NCBI RefSeq assembly: GCF_014524565.1
Contig: NZ_CP060139.1
Location: 3,789,501 to 3,853,500 of the forward strand
Length of the DNA stretch: 64,000 nt
Reading direction: 5' to 3'
From: Croceimicrobium hydrocarbonivorans
GTDB taxonomy: Bacteria; Bacteroidota; Bacteroidia; Flavobacteriales; Schleiferiaceae
Positions 25,338 to 33,572 of this stretch are shown here, in pieces (within the stretch, counting starts at the first letter, position 1; the number at the start of each line of letters is the position of its first letter). The notes under the pieces were generated by a model, which did no database searches, was not told the DNA's origin, and saw only the letters and a program-made list of their open reading frames with translations. The position numbers and the translations under genes are program-made.

Positions 25338-26740
25338 TATTTCATTTTAAGGATAGCTCGGCCGTCGCGATAGCTATGTCCGTTTTTGCCAATTACTTTG
25401 ATATTCTCAAAAGCCATAATGCTGCCTTCAGGAGCTCTGAGGATTGCTTCCTTCAATTCACTGCGCAGGAAACGAGTGGCATTGTGAAATACCTGATCTC
25501 GGCCACCAGGGCTTTTAATGCGCAATTTGAAATTCACAACTTGCCAAAAAGGATTACTTGCTTCCAGATAGGCTAATTGATTTAGCCCATTCTCCTTGCC
25601 GGCAATATCCATAAGCGCAACATCGATGGTATTTACGTCCTTGGCATATAAGCTCAAGGAATCTACCTTTTTGTCGTCCAGCTTCATGAATACATCAAAG
25701 GCACCAGGATTGTAGGGGGTGATCTTCAATAGGCCATTTTCATAGCTCAAATCAGCATGCTCCGAAACAAAGCTTAAATCCCCCTCCGGTAAATACTGCG
25801 GGTTTAGTTGCAGAATTTGAGTTTCCCCAACCTGTGAGAGGTAGGAGGAGCCCTGGCGATTAAGTTTGATGCCTGGCTTGGTAACTTTGAAATTATGGAA
25901 GAAGCGTTCTTCGTCAAGATATAGGTCCACTACATAATTTCCGGGAGCTTCGGGTAGGTACTCAAAATGTTGAAAGCCCGAATCTACCTGAAAGGGAGCG
26001 AGGTCCTTGCCATTGATCAATACCTTCAAATTTTGAATGCTATCCGGCAATCGAACTTTAAACAGGAGCTTTTCACCTTTGGAAAGGGTCTTTTTGAAGT
26101 TTTGGATCAGATCTAATTGATCCGCTTCACTTACTTCCTGTTTGAGTAATTCGATTTTCTCGCCTTTCAAGGCTTCGATACTGTGGATGAGAATTACAGT
26201 TTCTAAATGATTAATCACCGACTCGATCACGGCATTGGGTGTTTCCTTAAAGAAGAAATCGCGCGCCTGTATTTCTTGATCGGCAAAATCTTTAGGACTG
26301 AGTAATTCGGCACTTAGATCCGAACCGCCAAATTCCAGATAAGCCTGGTTGAAGTTTTCGAGGGTTTCCTGAAAACGGGTGCCATAGCTACCTTGAATGA
26401 TTTCGTTGGTAGCAAAGAGGTTCTCCTTGAGCTTCTCACCAGCAATATGGTTTGTATTGCGATAATCGTAATAGCCCGTGCGGATTTCCTCTAACTTTTG
26501 CAAGCTGGATAGCGTTTGCGCCTTGAGATTTTGACTCTTGGAGTCGCCTTCCGGCAATTCTTCGAGTTGAGTCCTCAATTTTTCAAGAACCACTTCCTGT
26601 GCGGGAACCAGGTTTTCATAATGATCCAAAAACTTACCCGGACTGGATAAAAAGAGGAACAAAATGAAGACCAGGTACAAGAAGCTCAGTTTCTTGAAGA
26701 TCAGGTTCTTCGCTTTTGATATTTTAATGGTATTCGCCAT
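25337..26740 (-). CDS. GldM-like motor protein, first copy
   Basis: 467 residues, close to the size of GldM (about 510). The N-terminal cytoplasmic tail (1-16) is basic and the single membrane helix holds FLYLVFILF (about 20-28), as in the MYLVF helix of GldM. Residues 40-190 are helical, matching the GldM D1 domain, then beta domains follow. The end is the clearest evidence: LRSELKEAILRAPEGS and MAFENIKVIGKNG (about 425-455) align with the GldM C-terminal domain, in which MK..I.RAKPGDKV and FENIKAKGPDG are conserved. At the R9-equivalent position there is Ile; lysines lie three and two residues later. It follows the GldL-like gene by 18 bases. Confidence 0.8.
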   Translation of the reverse strand: MANTIKISKAKNLIFKKLSFLYLVFILFLFLSSPGKFLDHYENLVPAQEVVLEKLRTQLEELPEGDSKSQNLKAQTLSSLQKLEEIRTGYYDYRNTNHIAGEKLKENLFATNEIIQGSYGTRFQETLENFNQAYLEFGGSDLSAELLSPKDFADQEIQARDFFFKETPNAVIESVINHLETVILIHSIEALKGEKIELLKQEVSEADQLDLIQNFKKTLSKGEKLLFKVRLPDSIQNLKVLINGKDLAPFQVDSGFQHFEYLPEAPGNYVVDLYLDEERFFHNFKVTKPGIKLNRQGSSYLSQVGETQILQLNPQYLPEGDLSFVSEHADLSYENGLLKITPYNPGAFDVFMKLDDKKVDSLSLYAKDVNTIDVALMDIAGKENGLNQLAYLEASNPFWQVVNFKLRIKSPGGRDQVFHNATRFLRSELKEAILRAPEGSIMAFENIKVIGKNGHSYRDGRAILKMK

Positions 26741-26758
26741 TGTGCAGCGCTATTCAGA

Positions 26759-27385
26759 CTAGGATTCCAATACCCGGTCGTACTTATCATTGATACTGCG
26801 CAAATTGGCATTGTAATGGTCCATCAAATGGATAAAATCTTCCATCTGATTTTGCATGGCCACAGAGCTTTGGGCTGATGCTTCCATATTGGCGCGGATA
26901 TCACGAATGCTAAGGGATAGATTGTGAATCTCACTGCTCATATTTTCCATACTGGCATTAAAGAGCTGCATCGCTTCACCATAGTTGCCGGCGCTGCCAT
27001 TCATTGGCTGACCTTGACCATTAAGTTGCGGGAATACATTTTCCCATTGGTATTCTTTTTCTTCCTCCTTGCGCTCGAAAGCAGAGATAAGGAATACAAC
27101 GGCCTCGATACTTAAACCAACGATAAAGAGCTCATTAGCAAAGGACCAGCCCAGGAATTTGAACATGGCACCTACCAGTACGATGGCGGCACCAAAGCCA
27201 TAAATAAAGGTGATGCTATCGAGCTTACCTTTTTTGGCTTCTTTGGACTTGTTCATACTAGTATGACCATTACTGATCTGATGACCATTGCCATTGCGCA
27301 TATCTCGTTTTCCATTTCTTTCCGAATGGCCATTGCGATAGCCATTTGATCTTCCGTTTCGAGTTGTGGTTTCTTGACTTTGCAT
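26759..27385 (-). CDS. GldL-like motor protein with Asn/Gly-rich N-terminal extension
   Basis: 208 residues. GldL forms the proton-driven pentamer around a GldM dimer. Here two membrane helices (about 59-77 and 85-103) carry YGFGAAIVLVGAMFKFLGW and LSIEAVVFLISAFE; E94 sits where the essential transmembrane Glu of GldL is. A short cytoplasmic part (104-208) ends in helical repeats. Residues 1-43 are an odd low-complexity stretch rich in Asn, Gly and Arg (RNGRSNGYRNGHS) that typical GldL lacks. An ATG at codon 44 would give a normal GldL start, but the first ATG lies only 2 bases after the upstream gene, which favours the long form. Confidence 0.85.
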   Translation of the reverse strand: MQSQETTTRNGRSNGYRNGHSERNGKRDMRNGNGHQISNGHTSMNKSKEAKKGKLDSITFIYGFGAAIVLVGAMFKFLGWSFANELFIVGLSIEAVVFLISAFERKEEEKEYQWENVFPQLNGQGQPMNGSAGNYGEAMQLFNASMENMSSEIHNLSLSIRDIRANMEASAQSSVAMQNQMEDFIHLMDHYNANLRSINDKYDRVLES

Positions 27386-27387
27386 GA

Positions 27388-27921
27388 TTAGTTGTTTTTA
27401 AGAAAGTGGTCTTGAAAATGATTCCAGCTAGCCTGGCTGCTGGCCAAACTGCGATTTACACTGCGGCGGTTGATCAGCACAAAGGCGATGATCAGCACCA
27501 GAAAGGCTATTCCGGCCGCTAGTAATTGATAATTGATTTGACCCGCCAGTTGCGCCTCTAATTTGGCCGCCACTCGGTTTTGGTCTTCAAACTGCTCCTG
27601 GAATTGATCCAGTGCCAGATTCAAGGCTCTTTCCGTTTGCACTTGCTGTGCCTGGAAATTTTCCATTTGACTCTGGTTTTCTGCGATTTGGCTCGCTACC
27701 TTCTGATTGAGGGAATCGCTATTGCTTTCCATTCGAATCAATTCCAGTTGCAGGGCCTGGGTTTCGCGTAAAACCTGATTCTGAGTTTGCATCACATTGC
27801 TGATGCGGCTTTCCATAATCCGGATGTCCTGTTGCAGTCGATTGAGCCGTAGTGAATCGTTCTCTGCATGCAGGAAAGGAGGGATCATTAAAAGAATGAC
27901 TAAAGTTTTCCTTACTGTCAT
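27388..27921 (-). CDS. Signal-peptide coiled-coil protein with C-terminal membrane helix, first gene of gld-like operon
   Basis: 177 residues. A signal peptide (1-19, PFLHAE) leads into a long coiled coil rich in Gln, Glu and Leu (about 25-128), then one membrane helix (about 131-151), then a short basic cytoplasmic tail. So the coiled coil stands in the periplasm on the inner membrane, the compartment crossed by the GldM shaft. It has no counterpart in gldKLMN. Its stop is 2 bases ahead of the GldL-like start. Function not known; a stator brace or periplasmic spacer is inference. Confidence 0.75.
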   Translation of the reverse strand: MTVRKTLVILLMIPPFLHAENDSLRLNRLQQDIRIMESRISNVMQTQNQVLRETQALQLELIRMESNSDSLNQKVASQIAENQSQMENFQAQQVQTERALNLALDQFQEQFEDQNRVAAKLEAQLAGQINYQLLAAGIAFLVLIIAFVLINRRSVNRSLASSQASWNHFQDHFLKNN

Positions 27922-27950
27922 GGGGAGTTTATGATTGGTTAGGATATCTC

Positions 27951-27958
27951 CAAATGTA
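27951..27958 (-). promoter_or_regulatory. -7 box of the gld-like operon
   Basis: TACATTTG on the minus strand is a perfect TAnnTTTG box, 29 bases upstream of the first operon ATG. The -33 region at 27976-27984 has no TTG, so the promoter may be weak or need an activator. Confidence 0.5.
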
Positions 27959-28382
27959 GAATTAACAATGACTTGTTGAAAACCTTAAAATAAAAATTTG
28001 ATAGGTAAATTATTCTAAAATTGAATACCGCAAAACCTTGATATAAAAAGGATATAGTGTTTTTGTGTAAAAAACGACAATTGTATAAAATAAAAATTGA
28101 TACTCATTTTTCCGCCTTTTTTGGACTAAGTGGCGCTTGATTGAGTAGATGTCAGCTCTGATACATTTGAAATCCTAGAAGTGAATTTCAAGTTTGGGAA
28201 AAGGGAGGTAATCCACCCTTAGGTTATGGCAGATTATAGCGTGATATTTGAGCTTAAGACTAGGGGAAGGAGTCCGTCAAATTGATTCAACGGGACTTGC
28301 TTGATACTTTTCTGCAGCTTTGAAAATGGACTTTTTTGAAAGCGCGGATTGTTTAGATTTTGAGAAGCTGCTATAGCTTATT
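27959..28382. other. AT-rich intergenic region, no gene seen
   Basis: About 420 bases, the longest gap before the tRNAs. It holds the upstream region of the gld-like operon, a short inverted repeat TTGAAAT/ATTTCAA (arms at 28167 and 28184), and a TACATTTG box on the plus strand (28162-28169) with no gene behind it. A small RNA could be encoded here, but nothing more supports that. Confidence 0.35.
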
Positions 28383-28832
28383 TTATCTGTTCCGCATAAA
28401 ATCCTCTCGGTAAAACAAGGTCCTGCTTTTGTTATTGTCCATAAATCGAAAGGGTTTATGTTTTGTTATGAATATTGTGTATTCAATACAGGGGTTTGGC
28501 TCAATAAACCATGGTGTAGAACAGTCTGCAGGTAAATTTAGGCTATCACTCAAATGAGTAATACATTCAACTTCAACTATATAATCAAATTGTTCCCTGA
28601 CAACTGTTAATTTGTTTAAGGAGTCAGCCAGGATCTTATATCGTCGAACATTTGAGTAGTGTAGATCACTAATTTGACCGGCTAGATTAAAATACTCCTC
28701 ACAATTTTTAAATTCTTTGAGATTAGAATCCAGCGGAAATGTAAATTTTTCGGCCTGTACTAATTCCAGATGGTTTTGCCCCATCAGGGGGTAAAAACTG
28801 ACTACTATTAATAAGTAGAAAAGCTGTTTCAT
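28383..28832 (-). CDS. Small secreted protein, function unknown
   Basis: 149 residues from the ATG at 28832, chosen because it gives a clean signal peptide (MKQLFYLLIVVSFYPLMGQ). A start 15 codons further up would place a hydrophilic stretch before it. The mature part has four cysteines (two in NCEEY and VECI, two near DCSTP and PCIEY), suggesting disulfides in the periplasm or outside. No domain recognised. It is one of several small secreted proteins in a row. Confidence 0.6.
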   Translation of the reverse strand: MKQLFYLLIVVSFYPLMGQNHLELVQAEKFTFPLDSNLKEFKNCEEYFNLAGQISDLHYSNVRRYKILADSLNKLTVVREQFDYIVEVECITHLSDSLNLPADCSTPWFIEPNPCIEYTIFITKHKPFRFMDNNKSRTLFYREDFMRNR

Positions 28833-29208
28833 CTTCAATTGAAAATTATTCACAATAATAGTGATCAATTTTGGCATGACTGGGGCTCTCTTTATTCGCT
28901 ATCGGTAATTATAAATGAATATCGGCTGCTAAGTCACAGTATTAAATACCTTGAAATATCGGCTGACTAGAATTGAGGCTAATTTCTACTTCCAATAATT
29001 CACTATAGGTTGGTTTATAGTTATTTAAGTTTGGACTTGGGCCAGATATAAATCAATTGAATTGTCATTTGAATCGGTGGCGAAAAAGGTTCTGCCCAAG
29101 TACTCAATGTTCTATATCACATTCCATAGTATGACCCGCATTGGGATTGGGGTATAGATTGTTCTGCCTGATCAAGCAGTAAGCTAATTTGGCGAAATAG
29201 AAATTAGC
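28833..29208. other. Intergenic region, nothing recognised
   Basis: About 375 bases between two minus-strand genes. No open frame with coding character, tRNA or clear hairpin terminator was found. It may hold the promoter of the downstream gene or decayed coding DNA. Confidence 0.3.
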
Positions 29209-29814
29209 TTAATAAAGAAGCCTAATTGTAACCAGAAGATTGTTGGCATCGCGCCATTTAATCCAGCCTCTTTTAGATAGTTTCCACTCTTCGGGATAAG
29301 GCTCGCAATCGGGTGAGAATTCAATTTGCAACCAGTGTTCTCCATTTCTTTCCACTAAACTTAGCACCTTTAAAAGCTCAATATCGCAGGGCTTGATCAA
29401 TTCTTGACTCTGAATTTCTAGTTCAACTAGGATTGGATTATCCTTAGTGAGTCTTTGCACACTTGATTCAACTAATATTTCCTCCCATGTCTTGAAATAA
29501 AAGCTTGAGTCCCGAGGGAGATAGCCGATAGCTGAATCGTTTACTAAGATTTTAAAATAGGTTGGACTTTGCTCTAAACAGATAAAATGATACAATCCAT
29601 AATCAGGTTTAAAGAAAAAGGGCTCCACTTTCTCATCTTTCCACTTTTCTGATAAACCTTGATTTTGGTATAGGTTTTCAGGAATCGTAAAATCCTCAAA
29701 TTGATAAGGATTAGCGGCGATTGCAAAGCCTATTCCCAGGCTTATAGGTTTTTGATTTTGCCCCATAATGGGCTTTAAGCTGCAGAAAAGGGCTAAAGCG
29801 AAAAGTATTCTCAT
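29209..29814 (-). CDS. Secreted protein, function unknown
   Basis: 201 residues with a signal peptide (residues 1-18, KPIMGQ). The mature chain has a Cys pair region (PCDIE and DCEPYPEEW), several Trp and Lys residues, and beta-strand character. No recognisable motif. In style it resembles the neighbouring small secreted genes (signal ending in MGQ), so it may be a duplicated or diversified family member, but no clear sequence identity between them is visible. Confidence 0.6.
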   Translation of the reverse strand: MRILFALALFCSLKPIMGQNQKPISLGIGFAIAANPYQFEDFTIPENLYQNQGLSEKWKDEKVEPFFFKPDYGLYHFICLEQSPTYFKILVNDSAIGYLPRDSSFYFKTWEEILVESSVQRLTKDNPILVELEIQSQELIKPCDIELLKVLSLVERNGEHWLQIEFSPDCEPYPEEWKLSKRGWIKWRDANNLLVTIRLLY

Positions 29815-29877
29815 CCAGATAAGCTTAAGCTCTTATTAATACCCATTTGCGATTCGAGCGAATTAGTAAAACCTTTA

Positions 29878-30690
29878 TTATTCGTAGATATAGAAAGTGC
29901 GATAAATGAGATTCTTATCGCCTTCCTCTGTAATTTCGGAATAATGCTCTTCTGTAAGAAGGCCATTTGTGTAAATATACCTTCTTTCTGCTACCTGTTT
30001 ATTGTCGTGGCTTACTTTGCTATAACTAATTTCTCCAAGACTGTTAAAGTGCTCCACTATCTTGTATCCTCGATTCCAAGTTTCTCTGTACCGTAATTGA
30101 TTGGTTTCTGGCTCATAAAAATAGCGATACTCACTAGACATTGAATTTGAACCGGTAACGAAAAGATCTATTAAACTGTCTTTATGGTACTTCAGGATAC
30201 TAAAAGTGCTAACATTACCTTTTAGGTCATATCCCATTGCCGAGACTAGTTTCCCGAGATTATTGTACTGATAATAAATAGTTTCACCAAGGTCGAAAAA
30301 CTGAAGCTTGGTTTCCACCAATTTACCCTTTGGGTCATAAACATATTCTTGGAACCTAAAGGTATCCTGAGAATCGCCACTTAGTTGATTTGAATCGGGA
30401 TAAAAGCTCAGTTCGAAGGCCAAAGAGCCATCTTCATTATAATAATGCCGCTGATTGATAGGAGATGGATAGATATTCATATAGCTAAAGTCTTTGATAT
30501 TAGCGATCCTTCCAGCGCTATCGTATTGAATCAAATCTTTAATAGTGTCTGAGGACTCCAGTACTCCATTTTCAAAGTATTGATTAATCTCCGATTTGCT
30601 TTTTATGCCTAAGGCTTTGATGATCTTTTCTTGAGCCCATAGGGAAGGGCTTTGGAGGATGAGCAAAGTGCAGATGAATAGGGCCTTCAT
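29878..30690 (-). CDS. Secreted protein with RHS/YD-like repeats
   Basis: 270 residues from the ATG at 30690, chosen for its signal peptide (MKALFICTLLILQSPSLWAQ). An upstream in-frame start ten codons earlier is less likely. The mature protein consists of short repeats around Tyr-Asp and Gly: QYDSAGRIANI, YYNEDGSLAF, VYDPKGKLVETK, QYNNLGKLVSA, HFNSLGEISYSK. These are typical YD/RHS-type beta-turn repeats, here too few for a full RHS shell. Stand-alone proteins of this kind are common in Bacteroidota and of unknown use. Confidence 0.65.
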   Translation of the reverse strand: MKALFICTLLILQSPSLWAQEKIIKALGIKSKSEINQYFENGVLESSDTIKDLIQYDSAGRIANIKDFSYMNIYPSPINQRHYYNEDGSLAFELSFYPDSNQLSGDSQDTFRFQEYVYDPKGKLVETKLQFFDLGETIYYQYNNLGKLVSAMGYDLKGNVSTFSILKYHKDSLIDLFVTGSNSMSSEYRYFYEPETNQLRYRETWNRGYKIVEHFNSLGEISYSKVSHDNKQVAERRYIYTNGLLTEEHYSEITEEGDKNLIYRTFYIYE

Positions 30691-30727
30691 GTTTGTGATA
30701 CCTGAACCGTTTGACATCATTTGTTAG

Positions 30728-31162
30728 CTATTGTAATATCCACAACCAAGCATCACCAATCTCCTCATCTTGAACTGTTTTGATTAGCCGAAAGCCATTT
30801 TTCTCCAAAATATGGGTGGAAGCATTGTTCTCTGGGGCGGTTTTAGCACTAATAACAATATTGGGATTTTCTTTTTGGGCGATGGAAATCAATTCTTTAC
30901 AAGCAAAGGAAGCAATGCCTTGACCTTCAAAAGCCTTAAAAGTCCAATAGGCAATTTCCACCTGTCCATCTACTGGTTTTCCGGTAAAACTCCCGGTGCC
31001 TAGCACTTGATTATTCCTGATAATCAAATAAGCCACCCATGGAAAATCATATCCCTTTTTGGGATAGTACTGATCGTAAATTTCAAGGAGCTGTTGACAT
31101 TCGTCAGACTGGAAGATTTCCTCTTCCTTATTTTCGTTGGGGCTAAGGGCTCTAAGGATCAA
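30728..31162 (-). CDS. GNAT-family N-acetyltransferase
   Basis: 144 residues of the GNAT fold: an N-terminal MILRALSP start, a beta-4 strand VEIAYWTF (about 68-75), the acetyl-CoA loop FEGQGIASFACKEL (77-90), and the terminal FRLIKTVQ strand. The loop fits the Q/RxxGxG/A pyrophosphate-binding motif (here EGQGIA). The start is a TTG at 31162; a stop lies five codons upstream and no ATG gives a complete fold. Substrate unknown. It may belong to the RimJ/RimL-type subgroup. Confidence 0.8.
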   Translation of the reverse strand: MILRALSPNENKEEEIFQSDECQQLLEIYDQYYPKKGYDFPWVAYLIIRNNQVLGTGSFTGKPVDGQVEIAYWTFKAFEGQGIASFACKELISIAQKENPNIVISAKTAPENNASTHILEKNGFRLIKTVQDEEIGDAWLWILQ

Positions 31163-31251
31163 GGCTATTCGGCTTTATTAGAGAACAAACCTATTGATAT
31201 CATCAATACCTTAGAATTATTATTTGCAGAAATGCTCCTTCAAAGTCTGTT

Positions 31252-31288
31252 TAAAAGAAAATCGGCCTGAACCTAAGCTCAGACCGAT
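31252..31288 (-). terminator. Terminator of the alpha/beta hydrolase gene
   Basis: Arms 31261-31270 and 31279-31288 (ATCGG-CTGA with one mismatch) form a hairpin followed on the minus strand by TTTCTTTT. It sits 15 bases after the stop of the hydrolase at 31303. Confidence 0.7.
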
Positions 31289-31302
31289 CTGGGAATACCT
31301 TC

Positions 31303-32259
31303 TTAAGATTTAGCTAGCCATTTAATTAAGGCTTCATTCAATTCCTCTGGTTTTTCTTGAGGTATCCAATGACCGCAATCCAAGCTAAGCACCTCTAAAT
31401 TCGGGGCAAAGTTGGGCAAGCTTTCAGACTTTGGAATAATATCTCTATCGCCGTAGACCATTAAAGTAGGATGCTCAATTCGAGCTTCTACATCGGCCAT
31501 TAGATGCCAGTTCCGATCTAGATTTCGATACCAATTAATGGCGCCGCTAAAACCGGATTTTTGGAAAGCAGAAACAAAGACCTCTAATTCTTCTTCATTG
31601 AGTATTGGATCGCCCGCTGCCATTTCAGCTTCAGCCAATTGGATCATCAGCATACCCGGCGCTGGTGGAGCAGGCGGGAGATTCTTCCGGAAAAGGTTGG
31701 AGATAAATTGGGCGGTATTGGCCTCCAAAATAGCATCGGCCACTCCAGGCTTGCGATTGAAGTGCACAAAATAGAAGTCCTCTCCAAAGAATTCTTCCAT
31801 CATTTCTAGCCAAGGCTTGCGGCCTCGCTCCTGATAGGGTAGAGCTAGATTAATGACTTTAGATACCCGCTTTGGATGCAGCAAGGCCAAATTCCACACC
31901 ACATTAGCGCCCCAATCATGGCCCATGAACACAGCATTGTCGTATTGGAAATAATCAAGAAGGGAAACCATATCCTCACAAAGCTTAATGATATCATAAG
32001 CTTCAACATTCTCTGGGCGGGAAGAATTACCATAGCCTCTTTGGTTGGGGACTATCACGTGAAATCCCGCATTAACCAAAGCTGGAATTTGGAAGCGCCA
32101 GGAATAAGCATGCTCGGGAAAGCCATGGCAGAGAACGATGGGATTACCGGCATTTTCGGTACCGGCTTCAAAAACTTCTAATTCAATTCCATTTATAGGA
32201 ATTAGCTGAGGCTTAGGGAAATTAATAGGGGAAATGCTAGACTGATTGACTTGTGACAT
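31303..32259 (-). CDS. Alpha/beta hydrolase, epoxide-hydrolase type
   Basis: 318 residues. The oxyanion motif HGFPEHAYSW (45-54), the nucleophile elbow GHDWGANVVW (113-122) with D115, the cap domain at 135-230, YGDRDIIP near the acid Asp and CGHWIPQEKPEE with the catalytic His point to the epoxide hydrolase or haloalkane dehalogenase group. HGxP and an Asp nucleophile favour epoxide hydrolase. No signal peptide, so cytoplasmic. It is separated by 71 bases from the WYL regulator gene upstream, which may control it. Confidence 0.88.
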   Translation of the reverse strand: MSQVNQSSISPINFPKPQLIPINGIELEVFEAGTENAGNPIVLCHGFPEHAYSWRFQIPALVNAGFHVIVPNQRGYGNSSRPENVEAYDIIKLCEDMVSLLDYFQYDNAVFMGHDWGANVVWNLALLHPKRVSKVINLALPYQERGRKPWLEMMEEFFGEDFYFVHFNRKPGVADAILEANTAQFISNLFRKNLPPAPPAPGMLMIQLAEAEMAAGDPILNEEELEVFVSAFQKSGFSGAINWYRNLDRNWHLMADVEARIEHPTLMVYGDRDIIPKSESLPNFAPNLEVLSLDCGHWIPQEKPEELNEALIKWLAKS

Positions 32260-32330
32260 GTTTTTAGATTTGAATTGGCAGCAAACCTAATGGGGCCTTG
32301 TGACAGCCCTATGTCAAGGGTCGGGATGGT

Positions 32331-33020
32331 TTATTGATTTTTATCGAAAAACTCCTGCAAAGTCATATTATGGGCTTCAAACTTTTCATTGCTCAATTCG
32401 AGCTTTTGGATTCGGTCTAAACGGAAAAAACGGAATTCTTTACGAAGCCGACAATAAGCAATCAGGTACCAGTTTTCGCTATTGAGCAAGGCAAAGGGTT
32501 CTATCTGTCTTTGGCTAGTTTGCTCTTCTTTGTTTTGGTAATTGATATTCAGGACCAGGTGATTGGTAAGCGCATATTGAATATCGGAGAGGTTGGCACT
32601 GTTGCGCTCCAAATTCTTGATTTCATTATACTGGGTGCGTTGGCTTAAGATTTGAGCTTTGTCCTTTTCTGCATATCTAAGGATGGCCTTAACCTTATCA
32701 ATGGCTTGGGAATAATCTTTTATAAAGGAGGCGTCTTTGTTTTTAAGTACTAGCTGTTCGGCCAGGATCAAGGCATTAGCCTCTTTTTCGCTAAACATCA
32801 CTGGAGCCAGTTTATAGCCTTCCATCAGGCTATAGCCCTTGCCTTCTTCGGTAAAAATGGGAACGCCAGCATCCTCAAGCGCCTTGAAGTCACGATAAAT
32901 GGTGCGCTTGCTAACCTGAAATTTTTCAGCTAATTCTGTGGCGGTTACTATTCGTTTGGTTTGAATTTGAATGAGAATAGCGCTGAGGCGGGATAATCGG
33001 CTGATTTCTGGGGAATCCAT
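32331..33020 (-). CDS. YafY-type regulator: HTH_11 plus WYL domain
   Basis: 229 residues. A winged helix (about 7-62) has the HTH pattern ATELAEKFQVSKRTIYRDFKAL. The middle links to a WYL domain at about 130-205 with the signature region WYLIAYCRLRKEFRFFRLDRI. WYL proteins bind ligands, often nucleic acid or nucleotide products, and regulate neighbouring genes; many act in DNA-damage or metabolic switches. It is placed directly upstream of the hydrolase gene on the same strand, so control of that gene is likely. Confidence 0.88.
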   Translation of the reverse strand: MDSPEISRLSRLSAILIQIQTKRIVTATELAEKFQVSKRTIYRDFKALEDAGVPIFTEEGKGYSLMEGYKLAPVMFSEKEANALILAEQLVLKNKDASFIKDYSQAIDKVKAILRYAEKDKAQILSQRTQYNEIKNLERNSANLSDIQYALTNHLVLNINYQNKEEQTSQRQIEPFALLNSENWYLIAYCRLRKEFRFFRLDRIQKLELSNEKFEAHNMTLQEFFDKNQ

Positions 33021-33134
33021 TTTCTTGAAAATGATTTGGTGATGAAGGTATTTAATCTGGTTAATAGAATTCCGTTAGTTTTTAAGGCTGGTATTAGAAG
33101 CTTTAGCCTGGCTTATCTTTTCAATATCAGTTAA

Positions 33135-33524
33135 TTAATCCCTTTCCTGGTATTTGATTAAATAGAACTTTAAATTATGAGCTGTCCAGATCCAGTTTAA
33201 GTTTGAATCTGTTAATTCTTCAATCAGCATTACTGAGGAGTCCATTGGAGAATTAAAATAGAGGCTGTCAGCCTTGAGTTCCCAATTTCCATGAATTGAA
33301 GTTTGCTGAAAATCATTGTTCATGCTGAAACTAGCCTTGTAATCTTCAGAAAATGTCCAGAGGCTTCCTTGATTGATATAGCTTGGTGCCCATTCGCCAG
33401 TTTCTAAGTATTCTACCTTATTGATAGTCCATGGCTGCTTAGTTAATAGCTGCTCTTTAGTAACTGAATTGGAGCAAGCGCATAGGAAGAATAGGCTCAA
33501 TAAAAGCGTTAATGGTTTTAGCAT
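33135..33524 (-). CDS. Small lipoprotein, lipocalin-like fold
   Basis: 129 residues with a lipoprotein signal, LCACSNS with the acylated Cys about position 17. The mature part is beta-rich: KQPWTINKVEYL, GSLWTFSEDYKASF, GNWELKADSLYF. This alternation of W and charged residues is typical of lipocalin-like domains of Bacteroidota lipoproteins. Binding of a small hydrophobic ligand is possible but unsupported. It is one of several small envelope proteins between 28 and 36 kb. Confidence 0.65.
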   Translation of the reverse strand: MLKPLTLLLSLFFLCACSNSVTKEQLLTKQPWTINKVEYLETGEWAPSYINQGSLWTFSEDYKASFSMNNDFQQTSIHGNWELKADSLYFNSPMDSSVMLIEELTDSNLNWIWTAHNLKFYLIKYQERD

Positions 33525-33572
33525 TCTTTGGTTGATCTGGAATAAATGATTCTTGAAGAATTAGCCTGGTGC

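Noticed and set aside
28162-28169. TACATTTG box on the plus strand
   Set aside because: It matches the promoter consensus, but no plus-strand gene or RNA follows; a chance match is likely in AT-rich DNA.
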